Origin: Gnetum montanum
Taxonomy: Eukaryota > Streptophyta > Gnetopsida > Gnetales > Gnetaceae
DNA: 64,000 bases
NCBI GenBank assembly: GCA_015680685.1
Contig: MNCI01018134.1
Location: forward strand, 31,077 to 95,076
Direction of reading: 5' to 3'
The position numbers and the translations under genes are program-made. Shown here in pieces: positions 38,501 to 51,639 of the stretch. The notes beneath the pieces were generated by a model. The model ran no database searches, was not told where the DNA came from, and was given only the letters and a program-made list of their open reading frames with translations. Each line of letters opens with the position of its first letter. The first letter of the stretch is position 1.

Positions 38501-41500
38501 TGAATAATGATTTTCTGGTATATGAAAGATCTTTTTTCTAATATCTTAAAAAATCCTTTTTTGGTATGTTGTAGAACTATTCTTCTAATATCTCGAAGAA
38601 TTGTTATCTAATATCTTGAAAAATATTTAACTAGTATTTTAAGGAACCATTTTTCTATAATGTTGGAGAACCTTTTTCTAATATCTTGAATAATATTTTT
38701 ATAGTATCTCAACAAAACATTTTTTAGCATGTCAAGGAAAATTTTTTTTATATTTTGCAAAATCTTTTTCTGACATCTCAAAGAACTATTATTTAGTATC
38801 TCAATGACCCACTTTCCAATCTCTTAAAGAACCATTTTTCTAGTATCTTAATGAACCTTTTTCTAGTATGTCAAAGAACCATTTTTTAATATCTCATAAA
38901 ACACTTTTTTGATATCTCAAAGAACTTTTTTCTAGTATCTCAAATAGTCATTTTTTGATATCTCGAAGAACCATTTTCTAGTATCTTGAACAACCATTTT
39001 TGTGAAATCTCAAAAACACTTATTTTGGTATGTCGTAGATCTATTTTATAGTATCTCGAAAAAATATTTTTTACTATATCAAAGAAGCATTTTTCTAGTA
39101 TCATAAAAAATCATTTTCAAGTATCATAAAAAATCCATTTTTTTACTATTTTAAAGAAAAATTTTATGGTATGAAAAAAAACTACTTTTAGGTATCTTGA
39201 AAACACTTTTCTTAATATCTCAAAGAACCATTTACTAGTATCTTGAAGAATCTTTTTCTAGTATTAAGAATAACCATTTTCTTATATATTGGAGAACCAT
39301 TTTCTAGTATCTACATGAAGAATTGTTTTCTAGTATGGTTTCTCAAAGAACCTTTTTGGTATCTTAAAGAATGATTTTCTCTTATTTGGAAGAACATTTT
39401 TTTGGTATCTTTAAGAACCTTTTTCTGGTAGCTTGAAAAATGTTTTTATGGTATTTCAAAGAACCTTTTCTAGTATCTTGAACAAACTTTTTCTGGTATT
39501 CAAAACAAACATTTTTTGGTATCTTAAAGAACCTTTTTCTTGTATATCACATAAACTTTGCTATTATCTTGAAATTTTTTTTCTTGTATCTTGAGGAATC
39601 ATTTTTTAGTATCTCGAAATATCTTTTTCTAGTCTTTCGAAAAACCTTTTGTTGATATCATGAAAAACCTTTTTCTTATATCTTGAAAAAAAAAATTTAG
39701 TGCTTCGAAGAACCTTTTTTTTTTATCTTGAAGAATCATTTTTTTATATCTAGAAGAATCTCTTTCTATTATCTTGAAGAATCCTTTTCTGGTATGTAGG
39801 CAGAACCTTTTTCTAGTATCATAAACAAACAATTTCAGATATATCAAAGAACCATTTTTTTTGCATCAAGAAGAATCATTTTCTGTTATCTCAAAGAATC
39901 TTTTTTTGGTATCATGAACAAAAAATTTATAGTATTTCAAAAAACATTTTTCTACTATCATGAATAATTATTTTCTGGTATGTTCAAGAACCATTTTATG
40001 GTATCTTAAAAAACTATTTTTCTAATATCTCGAATAACATTTTTCTAGTATTTCGAAGAACCACTTTTTGGTATCTCAAAAAACATTTTTCTAGTATCTC
40101 GAAGAACCTTTTTTTGTTATCTTGAAGTAACCATTTCTTTTATATCTCAAAGAATGGTTCGCTAGTATCTCGAAAAATGATTTTTTTACTATCTCAAAAA
40201 ATCATTTCTTGTATGTACTAAATACAACTTTTAGATATCTTAAAGAATCATTTTTTTATATCTCAGAAAATTTTTTCTATATATATCTCAAAGAACTATG
40301 TTCTAATATCTCATAGAATCTTTTAAAGTATGTCTAAGAAAACTTTTATAGTATCTTAAAAAATCCTTTTTTGATATTTGAAAGAACCTTTTTCAATTTT
40401 CTCAAAAAACCTTTTTTAAGTATTTCAAATAACCTTTTTGTAATATCTTAAAAAACCTTTTTCTAATATATCGAATAACAATTTTCTAGTTATCTCAAAG
40501 AACCTTTTTCTTATATCTCAAATAATCATTTCTTGGTATATTGTAAAATTTTTTTTTACTATCTTAAATAATCATTTTCTATTTTGTTGATGAACATTTT
40601 TCTAGTATCTCAAAAATCCTTTTTTTGACATCTTAAAGAACCATTTTCTTATATATCAAAAAATCATTTTATAGTATCTTAAAGAATTTTTTTCTCATAT
40701 GTAAGAGAACTATTTTTAGTATTTCAAAGAACCATTTTCTACTCTATCAAACAACCATTTTTCTAATATCTTAAATAACTATTCTATGCTATCTCAAAGA
40801 ACCATTTTCTGGTATCTTAAACAATTATTTTTTTTATCTTAAAGAAACCTTTTTTCTAGTATTTTGAGAAATTGATTTTGTTAGTATCTTAAAGCACTAT
40901 TCTCTAGTATCTCGATAAATGATTTCTCTCATATCTCAAAGAACCATTTTCTACTATCTATTGAATAACCCTTGTATGCATCTCTCAACAAACCATTTTC
41001 TAGTATCCCAAAGAACCTTTTTCTAGTATCTAAGAGAATCATTTTTTGGTATCTCAAAAAATCTTTTTCTCATATTTTGGAGAATGATTTTTTAGTATCA
41101 GAAAGAACCTTTTTCTAGTATCTCAAAAAATCTTTATTTAGTATCTTGAAAAATCATTTTTCAGTAATCTTAAAGAACATTTTTCTAATATGTTACAGAA
41201 TGATTGTCTAGTATATCAAAAAACATTTTTCAGTATCTTAAAGAACCTTTTTGTGATATCTTAAAGAATCATTTTCTAGTATCTCAAACAACCATTTTTC
41301 TAGTATCTCAAGGAATCATTTTTTATTATCTTAAAAAATCATTTCTCTAGTATCTTGAATAACCATTTTCATGTATCCTGAGGAACTGTTTTTTTGTATC
41401 TCAAAGAATAATTTTCTAGTGTTAAGAAAAATTATTTTTTATTATATCAAAAAACTATTTTCTAGTATCTTGAAAAAACTTTTTCTAGTATCTTAAAAAA

Positions 41501-44500
41501 TCATTTGCTTGTCTGTTAAAGAACAATTTTTTAGTATTTTAAAGGAGAATTTTTTTTTGGTATATCAAAGAAACTTTTTATAGTATCTCAAAGAATTATT
41601 TTCTTATATCTCCAAGAATCCTTTTTTGGTATCTCATAGAACTTTTTTTTGGTATCTCAAAGAATATTTTTTTACTAGTATCTCAAAGAATCTTTTTCTA
41701 GTATCTCAAATAATCTTTTTCTAGTATCTTGAAGAACTATTTTTTGGTTCTCTTGAATAACTTTTTTATTATATTTTGAATAACATTTTGCTAGTATCTT
41801 AAAATTTTTTTTCTTGTATATCGAGAAATCATTTTTTAATATCTTGAAGAATCTATTTTTAGTATCTCGAATAACCTTTTGTTAGTATTTTGAAGAATCA
41901 TTTTCTTATATCTCAATCAAACTCTTTCTAGTATCTTGAAAAACCATTTTATTGTATGTAGAAGAATCTTTTTCTATTTTCTTGAAAAGAACTATTCTTT
42001 TGGTATCTCAAAAAACCTTTTTCTAGTATTTAGGAAAAATGGTTATTTTGATATTTTGAAGAATCTTTTTGTAGTATTTTAAAGAATCATTTTTCGATAT
42101 CCTAAAGAATTATTTTCTGCTATCTTCAAGAAACTCTTTTTGGTATTATGAAGAACACTTTTCTGGTATCTTAAAGAACTATTTTCTAATGTTAGGAAAA
42201 ATTATTTTTAGATATGTCAAAGAAACTATTTTCTCGTATCTCAAAGAATCTTTTTCTCGTATCTCAAAAAATCATTTGCTTGTATGTTAGAAAATTACTT
42301 TTTTGTATCTTCAATAAGAATTATTTTCAATATATCAAAATTTTTTTTATGGTATCTTAAAACACTATTTTCTCATATCTCAAAGAACCTTTTTCTAATA
42401 TCTCAAAGAACCTTCTTCTGATGTCTTAAATAACTTTTTTTCCACTATTTTGTAGAACCTTTTTCTAGTATCTCAAAGAACCTTTTTTTAGTATATCGAA
42501 AAATCATTTTCTAGTACTTCAAAAATATTTTTCAGGTATCTTAAAGAATCATTTTTTGGTTATCTTGAAGAACCTTTTTCTTGTATCACAAATAATATTT
42601 TGCTAGTATATCAAATAACCTTTTATTTATGTCTTAAAGAAGCATTTTCTAGTATATCAAAAATCCTATTTCTGATATCTCAAGGAACCTTTTGCTAGTA
42701 TCTCAAAAATATTTTTCTTATATCTTAAAAAACTATTTTCTATTATATCAAAAAACCTTTATTTGATATCTTTAATAACCATTTTTATGATATTTCAAAG
42801 AACCATTTTTTGGTATCTAAGAAGAATGATTATTCTGGTATTTTGAAGAACCCTTTTTTAGTATCTGAAAACACCATTTTCTTTTGTATTTAGAAGAATT
42901 ATTTTCTGCTATCTTCAAAAGACACTCTTTCTAATATCACAAAAAACTATTTTTTGGTATTTTAAAAAAGCATTTTTTGGTATCACGAAGAAAGATTTTC
43001 TAGTATCTTGAAGAACCCTTTTCTTGTATCTCCAAAATTAATTTTTCTAGTATTTTGAAGAACCTTTTTTTGGTATTTTGAAGAATGATTTTCTAGTAAC
43101 TCAAAGAACATTTTTTTAATATCTTAAAAAATCATTTTGTGATATCTTTAAGAAACCTTTTCATGTTACCTTGGAAAAATCATTTTTTTAGTATCTGAAA
43201 AAATGATTCTCTAGTATCTTGAAGAATGATTTTTTTAATATTTTAAAAAATAATTTTTTGGTATCTACTAAATATGTTTTCTAAGTATCTTAGAAAACCA
43301 TTTTTTGGTATCTCGAAGAACTTTTTTCTAGTATCTCAAAGAACTATTTTTTGGTATCTCATAGAATCTTTTTTAGGTATCTTGAAAAACATTTCTTTAG
43401 TATCTCGAATAACCTTTTTCTCGTATCTTGAAAAATAAATTTTTGATATTTTAAAGAGCTATTTTCTAATATTTCAAAGAACCACTTTTCTAGTTTCTTC
43501 TAAAAATCCTTTTAGTATATCTCAATGAACCATTATTCTAGTAGCTCAAAGAACTCTTTTGAGGTATGTCAAAGTGCTTTTTTATAGAATCTCAAAAAAA
43601 CCTTTTTCTGGTATCTTTAAATTAGTTTTTTTAATATCTCAAATAATCTTTTTCTAGTATCTTAAGAAACCTTATTCTAGTATCTCGAATAATAGTTTTC
43701 CTCTATCTCGAAATACCGTTTTTATATATCTCAAAAAAATATTTTCCGGTATCTTAAAGAATCATTCTCTGGTAACTTGAAGAATCTCTTTCATGTATTT
43801 TCAAAAACATTTATTTAGTATTTTTGAATGACTTTTTTTAGTATCTTAAAAAACCTTTTATTAGTTTATTGAAAAATTATTTTCTAGTATCTCAAAAAAC
43901 TATTTTTTGGTATCTATTATAATCTTTTTTTGGTATCTTAAAGAAACATTTCTTATATCTCAAAGAATCTTTTTTGGGTATTTCAAAAAATCATTTCCTA
44001 GTATCTTGGATAACCATTTTCTGGTAACTGGAAGAACTATTTTCTAGTATCACAAAAATCTATTTTCTAGTATCTCGAAAAAATCATTGTTGCGTATCTC
44101 AAAGAATCTTTTTTTGATATCATGAATAAAATTTTTCTAGTATATTGAAGAATCTATTCAGTCATTACATCTTAAAGAATTATTATCTAGTATCTCGAAG
44201 AACCATTTTTTGGTATCTCAACGAAACTTTTTCTAGAATCTTAAAGAATCATTTTTTGGTATTTCGAAGAACCTTTTTCTTAAATTTGAAAAAAGTATTT
44301 TTTGATATCTCGAAAAGCCCTTTTTTATATATCTCAAAGAACCATTTTATTGTATCTAAAGAAATTTTTTAATCTCTCAAAAAAAAATCATCTTCTAGTA
44401 TTTCAAAGAATGTTTTTTTGGTATCTTAAATAGACATTTTCAAGATTTCTCAAATAAACTTTTTCTAGTATCTCGAAAAACCTTTCTTTAGTATCTCAAA

Positions 44501-46028
44501 AAATTATTTTCTACTATCTCAAAGAATCTTTTTCTGATATCTTAAAGATCTCATGTCTTATATATTGAAGAACTATTTTATAGTTATTTCAAAAAATCTC
44601 TTTATTGTATCTTAAATAAAACTTTTTTGATATCTTGAAGAACCATTTTCTGGTATCTCAAACAACTATTTTCTATTATCCTGAAAAATATTTTTTTAAT
44701 ATCTTAAAGAATCTTTTTTTAATATTTTAAAAAACCATTTAATATCTCAAAATTTTTTTTCTAGTATCTAGGGAAATAATTCTTCTAATATCTCAAAGAA
44801 CATTTTTTTAGTATCTCATAAAATAATTTTTTGGGATCTAAAAGAATCATTTTTCTAATATGTTTAAGAACTCTTTTTGGTATTATGAAGAATCATTTTC
44901 TGGTATCTCAAATAATCGTTTTCTAGTATCACTAAGAAACATTTTTTACTATCCTGAAGAACAATTTTCTAGTATGTCTAAGAATCATTTTTCTAGTATC
45001 TCAATAAATTTTTTTATGGTATTTTGAAGAACCATTTTCTCATAACTTGAAGAACCTTTTTTTGGTATCTCGAAGAAAGCTTTTTATGTTACCTTGAAAG
45101 AATCATTTTTTTGATATCTCAAAGAATGGTTCTATGGTATCTTGAAAAATGGTTTTGTTAATAGCTTGAGGGAAAATTTTCTTATATCTACTGAATATGC
45201 CTTCTAGGTATCTTGAAGAATCATTTTTCAATATCTCAAAGAACTAATTTTTGGTATCTTGAAGAACCATTTTATAGTATATTATTCAATCTTTTATAGG
45301 TATTTTGAAGAACATTTTTTTAATATTTCAAAGAATCTTTTTTTAACATCTCAAAGAATAGTATTTTGGTATCTCAAAAAACCATTTTCAGGTATCTCAA
45401 AGATCCATTTTTCTGGTATCTTCTAAAAATATTTTTAAAATATCTCAATCAACCATTATTTTAGTTACTTGAAGAACTCTTTTTAGCTATGCCAAAGTGC
45501 TTTTTTCTAGTATCTTGAAAGAACCCTTTTCTTGTATTTTGATGAACATTTTTCTAGTATCTTTGAACTATTGTTTTGGTATTTTGAACAATTTTTTTTT
45601 GGTATCTCAAAACACCTTATTTTCATATTTTAAACAACGTTTTTCTTCTATCTTAAAATAGCTTTTTTATGTATTTTAAAGAAACATTTTCTAGTATCTC
45701 AAAAAATCATTCTTTGGTAACTTGAAAAATCTTTTTCTTGTGTTTCCAAGAATCTTTTTACATTAGCTTTGACAAACTTTTTCTGGTATCTCAATGATCC
45801 TCATTCTAGTATATCAAAAAATCATTTTATGGTATTTTGTAAAATTTTTTCTTGGAAGAAATATTTTCTAATATTTCATAAAATCTTTTTGCAGTATCTC
45901 AAAGAATCATTTTATGGTATCTTAAATAACCATTTTCTTATATCTAGAAAAATCATTTTTTAGTATCATGAAGAATCATTTTTGTAGTATCTCGAAGAAC
46001 CCTTTTTTGGTATATCGAAGAATTATTT
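32585..46028. repeat. 24-bp satellite array, right part
   Basis: Same monomer as 24440-30271. Together they cover about 19.3 kb, near 800 units by division. Variant units with tattgaataggccttgtag-like sequence recur at irregular multiples. No gene inside. The array stops at a decayed integrase. Confidence 0.95.
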
Positions 46029-46029
46029 T

Positions 46030-46500
46030 TTTCAACTATGATGTATTCCTTTCCATATGATATATTCCTTTCTACCCATTTTTTACAATAGCCAATAGCA
46101 ACTATGATGTATTCCTTTCCATATGATATGGACATGATGGGACCCATAAAATCAATACCCCAAATATTAAATGGTTCTAGTGGTTGAATCCATTATCAAG
46201 GTTGTTCCATTTGAGTAGCCATTCCACCATCTCATTGGCATTATTTATAAGAGTGTACATATTGGTAAGCATCCCTGAAAATTGTTAGCCAATAGTACCT
46301 TACCATCAAGATTTCAATGACCATGCATCTCTTAGCATAGTGGCTTTTGCAAGGACCTTCATGAGCATCTTGGAGAACATATAGTTGATCAGCATTAAGG
46401 AAATACCATTGAACTAAGCCATTGGTGCATACCTTGTAGAGGTGTCTGTTGATCTTCATGAATTGTTTTACCTAGTGAAGAAACTACTATTTATTCTTAA
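46030..46500 (-). pseudogene. int: Ty3/Gypsy integrase fragment, cut by the satellite
   Basis: The - strand reads INRHLYKVCTNGLVQWYFLN, then LQDAHEGPCKSHYAKR, YYWLTIFRDAYQYVHS, PFNIWGIDFMGPI and YIIVAIGYCKKWVE. This is the zinc-binding H..H..C..C region and the start of the catalytic core of Gypsy integrases (typical: HDAHEG...H, YYWPT, WGIDFMGPI, KYIIVATDYCTKWVEA). The Asp of GIDF would be the first catalytic acid. One zinc-binding Cys reads Tyr (HSYK instead of RSCD). The remaining core is missing because the satellite begins. Confidence 0.85.
46033..46129. repeat. Short direct duplicate at the array edge
   Basis: A 31-bp sequence starting caactatgatgtattccttt occurs at 46033-46063 and again at 46099-46129. 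It duplicates the integrase segment SYGKEYIIV right beside the satellite border. Confidence 0.8.
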
Positions 46501-48339
46501 AACACCAAAAAATTTTAGCTCAACACTTTGAAATGAGAACAATGCAGAGACTCTTGAGTTTTGAAAGGTAAAAATCTGACTAAGGCATGAAACTCACACT
46601 CAACTGTCAAGCAACCCTGATAGCTTCCAAATTAGGTCAAAACGGTCCTAACTTGAATAAGCAAGGCCCCTCCAGGGTCCATCAATGACCACTCCAAGTT
46701 TCAGCACCCAGAACCTAAGATTTTAGGTTAGAATCACATGAATCCTGCTACTCACGCAGAGGTCATGCTAACCAGCATGAGTACAATGTGAGCTCAGTTG
46801 GACCAACTTTCGGAGCCCTGAAACCAAGTTCAAACAACCCTAATTTGAGCATGTGGACTCCCCTCGAGTTTCACTAATGTTCATTGTAGCTCCCGGCCTT
46901 CAAAACCTCAAAAATTAAGCTCAAAATCACATGATTAGCCAACTTACGCCCAGGTCACGCTGGGGTCATGCTGGGGTCACGCTGGCAATGTGAGCCTAGC
47001 ATGACCAAACAAAAATAGGTCAAATCAAGTAGTCCCAAGCACAATTTTCAGCATCAACTCAACCCTTAAGGACAGGCAATGGTTCTACTTGTTCATAGGC
47101 TCAAGAAAATCAAAATTTGACCATGAAACATGGCATTTTGGCTAGGTCACGTTGAGGTCATGCTGGGGTCATGCTAAGGTCACGCTAATAGCGTGAGCCC
47201 AACGTGACCTGTCAAAAGTGGCTTAAATCAATGCAAGAACAGAGTCAAATTTAGCATCCAAGCCACCCTGGAGAGCAGGTAGCAGTTGCACTTCAGAGAA
47301 CAGGCATCAGAGGTTAAGATCTAGCTCAAAATGTGTCACTTCCAGTTGGTCACGCTGACGTCATGCTGGCAGTGTGAGCCCAGCGTGAGCACTGGTCACG
47401 ATCAAGAAAAAGCACTTTCGATGCATGCTGAGGACATGGAAGGACCAAATCAACTCATGCTAGGAGCCTTGGTGAAGCAAAGATGCCTCAAACAGCCACC
47501 AAACCACTCAAATTGACGTCCTTCAGCAATCAATTCAAAGGATCATGAAGTTTCAAGCGAGCCAGAGTCAATCCCTCTTGGAATTCATTGTAAATTTTCA
47601 TTGTAAGCTTCATCATCTATGAGCTTGTCAAGCTCTTATGCTGCTTCTATGAGCGTAAGCTAGCTTGCGTTGTTTGATATAGTGAACTTGGTCTAAAACA
47701 TAGTTTGCCCATGTACACCTATCACGCGATCCATTTTTCGCGACTCTCACAGTTAGTTGACCTCATTCACGAATCCTACTCTTGAGCCTAAAAAATGCAT
47801 AAATACCCTATTCATTAACATAAATAAGGGGGGGGGGGGATTTGGCAAAAGAAAAGAAAACTAGAATCTTGAGCCCGGACGCACGTGATTCCCAGCACCC
47901 ACAAACAGCACACATCGGAGCTTAATGTTTTCCTTGCAATCTAGACATGCAACTACGTTTTGACCGGTGCACATTTTGTTAATTGATATAACACAGTTTC
48001 ATTTTTCCTTCCATTGTGCTGTTCTGGTTCATTGTCCACATTATTCTATTTTATCGCACATTTCTGCAATAGATTCTCTGTACATTTACACGCTGCATTT
48101 CATGTTTACATTTCGTTGCATTACGCTCGTCATTTTACATTTCGTAACGATAACCTCAGCACAGGCCATAGCTTATGCTCGGGAAAGTCCTTGGTTGATC
48201 TGCGTGCAGACCGTCCACAGCACTCTACCTTCGTTTTTCCAACTTTCCCTCACGCAAAGGCAGCGTCATCTATGTCTCTCTAGAGATCTTTTGGTGTTCA
48301 TTTTCTTCCAGCCTTACGTCGACGATTTCGGATAGTACA
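46500..48339 (+). mobile_element. Probable 5' LTR of the + strand Tat/Ogre-type element
   Basis: The right end is fixed by the primer site: ...gatagtaca followed by gaaattggcgc. The left end is not fixed; integrase sequence reaches about 46500. It contains a 195-bp tandem repeat, a gcataaatacc TATA-like motif near 47804 and a G12 run at 47828-47839. No 3' LTR partner was recognised in the window. Confidence 0.5.
46740..47400. repeat. Four tandem units of about 195 bp with inverted core
   Basis: Near 46745, 46955, 47150 and 47345 a block reads ggtcacgctggggtcatgct, then a gtgagcccagcgtgacc-like inverted counterpart, spaced about 195 bp. Within blocks ggtcaygctggg repeats every 12-13 bp. Confidence 0.7.
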
Positions 48340-48343
48340 GAAA

Positions 48344-48361
48344 TTGGCGCTAGAAGGAGGG
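48344..48361 (+). other. Primer-binding site of the + strand element
   Basis: ttggcgctagaaggaggg follows the LTR end within a few bases. TGG is the complement of the CCA tail of a tRNA. The same site, in decayed form, is found next to three - strand LTRs in this window. Confidence 0.8.
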
Positions 48362-48399
48362 CTTGAACATCCATTTGCATTCCATACATACATCATCGC

Positions 48400-48760
48400 A
48401 TTCCCCACTATCCAGCGTCCAACATCCAACATCTACCAGTTGCCTGTGGCCCAGCGTCCATACGCTACCTATGGCCCAACATCCATACGCTGCCTGTTGT
48501 CCAGCGTCCATATGCTACACTCACTTCAAGCGTTCATATGCTACATCCTCTTTGAGGTCCATACATGGTCCTTAGTGTCCACACATTGTCCTTTGCCTTT
48601 GGACGTTACCTTCTACCCTAGGCGTTGTGTTCCCCCTATAGACATTGTGTCTTATCTTTTGATGTTATGCCTTATCTTCAGACGCTATGCCTTGTCCTCA
48701 ACGTACACACGCTGTGCCTTTGATCCCAGCGTGCACACACTATATTTTTAAGCATAGACA
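48400..48760. repeat. Degenerate repeats in the leader
   Basis: Units of about 30 bp with ccagcgtccatacgct, gcccaacatccatacgct and tcaagcgttcatatgct, fading to gacgctatgcctt. They lie between primer site and gag. Confidence 0.6.
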
Positions 48761-48867
48761 TGCTGTATGCTGTACCTCCCTCATAAAGGTGCACACATTG
48801 CTTAGCTTGCTCAAGCCAGCTGGCATACACTACTTACACAAATTCAGGTAGTTAAGCTCAGTTACAC

Positions 48868-51260
48868 ATGGAATCTTCTCAGATCAAAGCAACATTACCC
48901 ATTTCTAACCTTAATGTCAAAATCTCAAATCCTGTGACCGCAACTGAATCCATAGTCGCCGTTGGAGAGATGAACCCTCAAGGGCCAACTCATTGGTCAC
49001 TTAGGTTACAAGGCAAGGACCCCACTTATACAATTCTCACCCTGGAATAATACAACTTCATCTACGTAAAGATCCAAGCTAACCTGCCCATTGATCGCAT
49101 GGAAGTGGAAGCGAAATGACATTACGAACTCATCTATAAGAGAGGTCATAACTTTATCCCTTCAACATATGATGTAATTCCCCTCTCTGAATCCCACCAT
49201 AAACACATATCCCAACTCCTCATGGCAAGAAATCAAACCTTGCGGCAACCCACTATAGAGCCTCAAAACAGAGACGAGGAAGATGATTTCACAGCTCAAT
49301 TCAAACATGGGGATTCGTACCACACTCTCAGTTCTCATACTTACACGAATTCATTATTCCACCCTTTCATAGGAGAGAACATGTCTCTTCATGCATTTAA
49401 AAGCACTCAAGCATCTATTTCTCAACAAGAAGCACCCACTCTCATTCATGCTTTCCCTATGACCAACACCCAATTCAATGCGTCCATCTCTGTTATTCCT
49501 CTGGTCACCATATTATCCCCTCTCCTACAAGTACAACCCCAACAACTCTCCTCTCAAACTAATGTAGGAGCAACCTTCACACCCCAAATAATTGGAATGC
49601 CATCCGTGATACCCGCTTCTACATCTACTCATTATATACCATGAGTGCAAATCCAAGGAACATCCTTCACTACTTCAACTCAACAGGTTTAGGGTGTTTC
49701 CTCACAACTTGTAATTGGGAAGTGGCCCATACCTAGTATTTGACAATATCAACTGACTCATTACAGCATACCACCTGTTATAATTTCATCCATGAATGTC
49801 CCTCAAGTACAACCACCAACGATCCTACAGTCATCTTTCCCACAAACTACACAATAATCTAACTATTATCATGCTCAATCTAACCAACCAGCCGATCCAC
49901 CTAGTGCCCAAGAATGGGTAGAGGCTAGAAAAATGATGCAAGCATTGACTGATGAGGTAAAGCATCTCAAAATTGCAAACACTAAATAATTCAAGGTGAT
50001 GGATTTTTATCAGGATGACCCGATTAGCTCTTTAGTGCCACCATTGACTCTACTAAAAGGAATTTCATTACCGTAGTTGACCAAGTATAATGAAGAGGGA
50101 GATCCAAATGCTCACCTAGTGACATTCTTATTAGAGTGTCTGTTACTTCAGGCCTAGCCTCATGCAATTTTGCATGTGTTCACCATGTCCCTAACTGGAA
50201 AAGCCTTAGACTGGTACTGAGCTCTACCGCGTAACTCCATATCCTCTCTACAGGATTTGTTACATCAATTCCTCACTTGTTTTAAGTATAAGCTGAAGCC
50301 TGAAGCCACACTAGATAGTCTAATCCAAATAAAACAAGCACCATTAGAGCCTATTCAAAAGTTCATCCAAAGATGGAGCGCTACTCTTAATGAACTTCAC
50401 AAGCCTATCTTGGAAATGTATTTACTTACGATCCTCAAAAGTGCCATGAATGATTTTGTTAAGTCAAAACTCTATTATCTGAATACTCATACTTTGAGCT
50501 AGGCATTTGTCTAAATCAAAAACATAGAAGATGTGGCACAGACAAGTCATGACCCAACTTACCTAACTTTTGAAAGTTAACATATGAGGAAAGATAAGGA
50601 CAAGTCTAAAACGACGATCGCAGCAGTGGCAGAGACAACTTGACCCAACAATGCAGGGTAGAAAGGGAAGCAACCCGCTACCCCCACTAGTCACGAAAGA
50701 ACCACTCCCACACCTACACCTAAATCCTCCTCTGCCCAAACTACTGACACAAGTCATACTCGTACCTTTGAATGAAAAGACCCTGCCCAATACACACCCT
50801 TACCCATGAAGCCTTCACAACTACTGGACCAACTTCTAAAGGCTGGGTTGATTCAACATAAGTAGATGTCTCCTATAGCATCTCAAAAACATGACCAATG
50901 CTGTGAGTTGGTTAAAAAACCAATGATGGCGATAGTTAATGAACCCCCTGTTCCAAGAGGTTTTAGGTTAGAAAGATTGTATGAGTATCACCAATGATAT
51001 GGGCATGGAGCCGATTACTGCTTCACCCTAAAACAAGACATACAATGTATGATTGACAGAGGTGAAATAGTCTTTGATGAAGCCAACCCAGTAAGACCTC
51101 AAAATCAGTCTATGGGGGTCTATAAAGACCCTCTTAATACTAAGGAGGCATCCTATGTGATTAACACCATTCATGTCGGTAGTGAACAAGGCATCCTGCG
51201 AAGACCTTTTGTAGTTCGTGTGCCTGCCAAAACCCTATCTACGTTAACACCACCATAAAA
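48868..51260 (+). pseudogene. gag: Gypsy gag of the Tat/Ogre-type element
   Basis: The frame starts at ATG 48868 (MESSQIKATLPISNLN). An N-terminal part has YKRGHNFIPSTYDVIPLSES, then a long Ser/Thr/Pro/Gln linker to about 49880. The central gag domain follows: AHLVTFLLECLLLQA, MSLTGKALDWY, LKPEATLDSLIQIKQAPLEP and IQKFIQRW (50120-50380). A basic segment precedes the zinc-knuckle-like RLYEYHQ...GHGADYCFTLKQDI at 50970-51040, typical of Tat-lineage gag. Stops are in-frame replacements of R, W or Q codons, for example DWY-stop-ALPR where DWYRALPR is usual, so the frame itself is largely preserved. Confidence 0.85.
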
Positions 51261-51639
51261 TCCCTTCGCTATCCATACACCTCCCACACCACGAAAACCA
51301 TTTGTCATCTGAGTACACCCGGTGGTTGCAATAGCAAACGTGCCATCGCAAACTTGACCTATTCCATTTGTAATACAGGTGCTGAAATATCCCAATATGC
51401 AACCCCCAATAGTTCCCCTGTGACCCTTGTGAGAATGCCTCACTGATAGACTGACCAGGGAACATTTGGCCAAAGAACGTCATGGTCATGAGTTAGGACC
51501 ACCAAAATCCACACCTCTGAATGCTATCCCTATGATCCCAGTTACTGATTAGCCTACCATGAGTCATCAAGACAAAAACTCGGGAATGCCCAATGTCCCA
51601 AACCTACCAGCTACAATTAAAAACACAAAAACTCTTCTG

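Noticed and set aside
24440-46028. CRISPR-like regular repeats
   Set aside because: There are no unique spacers between constant repeats; every unit varies along its whole length, and the setting is a plant nuclear genome.
47967-48751. Frames of 122 and 135 codons at the LTR end and leader
   Set aside because: They span the LTR end and primer-binding site and the ccagcgtccatacgct repeats, so they cannot be one protein-coding gene.
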